From an uncultured Spirochaetaceae bacterium (GTDB lineage: Bacteria; Spirochaetota; Spirochaetia; Treponematales; Treponemataceae): DNA of 6,530 nt. Each line of letters opens with the position of its first letter. Within the stretch, counting starts at the first letter, position 1. The DNA lies in NCBI GenBank assembly GCA_902796985.1, contig CADBRC010000026.1:1-6530 (forward strand), given 5' to 3'. Made by a program: the position numbers and the translations under genes. The notes under the pieces are model-generated. The model did not search any database and was not told where the DNA came from. It saw nothing but the letters and a program-made list of their open reading frames with translations. This document shows positions 5,407 to 6,530 of the stretch, in pieces.

Positions 5407-5604
5407 ATGCTGAAATCCAAGAAGTTTCCCGTGCTGCAAGTCATGCTGTGCGTGCTGGCCGTCATGTTATGCCCGCTCGCACTTACGTCATGTCCCGGCA
5501 ACGGAGAGGCGGCTGGCTCGCATGACGATGAAACGTATACCCCTGGGGGGAGAGGGGGGGGGGCTTCTATAACGGCTCTAATTCTAGCAGTAATAACGAA
5601 ATAA
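5407..5604 (+). CDS. Lipoprotein signal-peptide leader, frame broken at G10 (OFF-state product)
   Basis: As sequenced this frame encodes 65 residues. It opens with a basic n-region (MLKSKKF), a hydrophobic core and a lipobox L-T-S-C with Cys29 (5491-5493), predicting signal peptidase II cleavage and lipidation. A flexible acidic/Gly linker (GSHDDETYTPGGRGGG) follows. The G10 tract at 5554-5563 then shifts reading into a short out-of-frame tail ending at TAA 5602-5604. The frame beginning at codon 5562 (GFYNGSNSSSNNE and onward) continues without a stop into the leucine-rich-repeat body, so leader and body are almost certainly one gene. Gain of one G (G11) or loss of two (G8) would give a lipoprotein of 374 or 373 residues. 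It has its own promoter and ribosome-binding site. The short product is probably nonfunctional. Confidence 0.85.
   Translation: MLKSKKFPVLQVMLCVLAVMLCPLALTSCPGNGEAAGSHDDETYTPGGRGGGASITALILAVITK
5554..5563 (+). repeat. G10 homopolymer tract, candidate phase-variation switch
   Basis: Ten consecutive G, preceded closely by a G6 run (5545-5550) and separated from it only by AGA. The tract lies inside the coding region, about 20 codons after the lipidated Cys, exactly where the open reading frame changes from the signal-peptide frame to the body frame. Poly-G tracts of this length are prone to slipped-strand mispairing, and length-variable poly-G tracts are known near or in surface-antigen genes of treponemes and other pathogens. 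Lengths of 8, 11 or 14 would be ON; 9, 10, 12 and 13 OFF. Confidence 0.85.
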
Positions 5605-5642
5605 GTGCGTGGGAAATACTTGATTTATCCAACAGCGGGGAC

Positions 5643-6530
5643 ATGGAGCGCGTCGTCGCACAGCTCGCTGGCGGCTCCGGCTCAGGCAACGGAACGGACG
5701 GCCCCATCACCCAGAAAGTCACCTTTGACAAGAACAACATTGGTCTACCCGATGATGGAACGCTCACGCTCGTTATCACGGGCGACGGTGTGGACGTGGA
5801 CAAGACCGGTACGGCGGACGCGGACGGCAACGTGTCCTTCGAGATTCCCGGCATCCTGACGGGGACGGAAATCACCGTCACGCTGATGGTCAAAAGCTCT
5901 GACGGCACCATCCTCTACACGGGCACGAACACCCAGACCTTGGTAGGAAGCGAATTTACCGTGGACGTAAAGCTCGGCCTCGCGAGTTTCTCGGGAACGG
6001 CAGCGGAGTTCGTTTCTGCGGTGTTCGCCTCGGGCAATACTGCGGACACCCCCTACACCGTTCGCATAACGTCCGCCACAAATGCTGACCTTGCGAGCAT
6101 TGCGTCTGCAATCGCAAGCAAGGGCGTGTACGTCAAACTTGACCTGTCGGACACCAGTATAGATTACATAGGTGATGACACGTTTAATGCCAGTAGTAAT
6201 GCGGGGCTTGCGACCTACCTGACGGGCATTGAGCTTCCCAGTGGACTTACGTGTCTTGGACACAGGGCTTTTAAGGGTTGTACGGCACTTTCCGGCAGCG
6301 TGACTATTCCAAGTTTGTGTACTGTTATCGGTCAGGATCCTTTCTTGGACACCGGAGTGACCTCGCTTTCCGATGCAACGCCGGGTCGTACGTGGAGTAG
6401 GAAATGGGAGATGGGCGGACTAGTTCCGATTCCAAATGCTTGGTCAGGAACCTTAGCTGATTCCGATGCCCTTTCTCGAATTGATGCGAATCGTCCTGAT
6501 ATTGGTTCTTACAATTACTCAACGCCGTAA
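5643..6530 (+). CDS. BspA-like leucine-rich-repeat surface protein, body separated from its signal peptide by a frameshift
   Basis: 295 residues from the first in-frame ATG to TAA at 6528-6530; the frame is open back to the G10 tract (codon 5562), so the true body is longer. A Gly/Ser linker (10-20) leads to a beta-rich domain (about 25-112: VTFDKNNIGLPDDGTLTL to FTVDVKLGL) that resembles an immunoglobulin-like or carboxypeptidase-regulatory fold. The segment 120-165 (AEFVSAVFAS to IASAIASKG) resembles the lead-in of treponemal BspA proteins. About 163-245 holds BspA/LRR_5-type repeats: KLDLSDTSIDYIGDDTF, then GIELPSGLTCLGHRAFKGC, then VTIPSLCTVIGQDPF. Residues 246-295 (TWSRKWEMGGLVPIPNAW and beyond) depart from the repeat and are lower in GC. 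BspA-type proteins bind host matrix or other bacteria; here the role is inferred. There is no signal peptide and no good ribosome-binding site at 5643, so as sequenced it is probably not translated or exported on its own. Confidence 0.8.
   Translation: MERVVAQLAGGSGSGNGTDGPITQKVTFDKNNIGLPDDGTLTLVITGDGVDVDKTGTADADGNVSFEIPGILTGTEITVTLMVKSSDGTILYTGTNTQTLVGSEFTVDVKLGLASFSGTAAEFVSAVFASGNTADTPYTVRITSATNADLASIASAIASKGVYVKLDLSDTSIDYIGDDTFNASSNAGLATYLTGIELPSGLTCLGHRAFKGCTALSGSVTIPSLCTVIGQDPFLDTGVTSLSDATPGRTWSRKWEMGGLVPIPNAWSGTLADSDALSRIDANRPDIGSYNYSTP

Overview
The window looks like chromosomal DNA from a host-associated spirochaete, most likely a moderately high-GC Treponema. This is inferred from the BspA-type leucine-rich-repeat surface lipoprotein, the membrane hybrid kinase with an HPt domain paired with an output-less response regulator, the poly-G tract inside a lipoprotein gene, and the IS debris. 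No rRNA or other taxonomic marker is present, so the assignment is tentative.

Layout: (1) Positions 1 to about 690 are a graveyard of mobile DNA. It holds the 3' part of an IS3-family transposase cut off by five tandem 23-bp palindromic units, a short pair of 20-bp-period repeats that resembles an IS terminus, a UACG-loop hairpin, and a decayed C-terminal remnant of an IS200/IS605 TnpA. (2) Positions 691-3992 (minus strand) are a two-gene operon: an 828-residue six-TM hybrid histidine kinase (HisKA, HATPase, REC, HPt), then a 272-residue protein with two receiver domains and no output domain, coupled by an ATGA overlap. (3) The 110-bp gap 3993-4102 carries back-to-back extended -10 promoters, one for the kinase and one for a divergent short-chain dehydrogenase/reductase (4103-4816) that appears to be expressed from a leaderless or nearly leaderless mRNA. 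(4) Positions 4817-5406 hold no convincing gene but several repeats: a 57-bp-spaced direct repeat, hairpins, and three copies of an AAACGTCCGT element. (5) Positions 5341-6530 hold a promoter, a good ribosome-binding site, a lipoprotein signal peptide and a leucine-rich-repeat protein. They are separated by a G10 tract that puts the signal peptide and the body in different frames.

The most notable find is that last locus. In the sequence as given, the lipoprotein is out of frame and truncated after 65 residues. G8 or G11 would restore a 373- or 374-residue lipoprotein. This is the classic layout of a phase-variable (contingency) surface antigen. The kinase/regulator pair is a plausible phosphorelay with an unknown input and no visible DNA-binding output, so its connection to the neighbouring genes cannot be read from this window.
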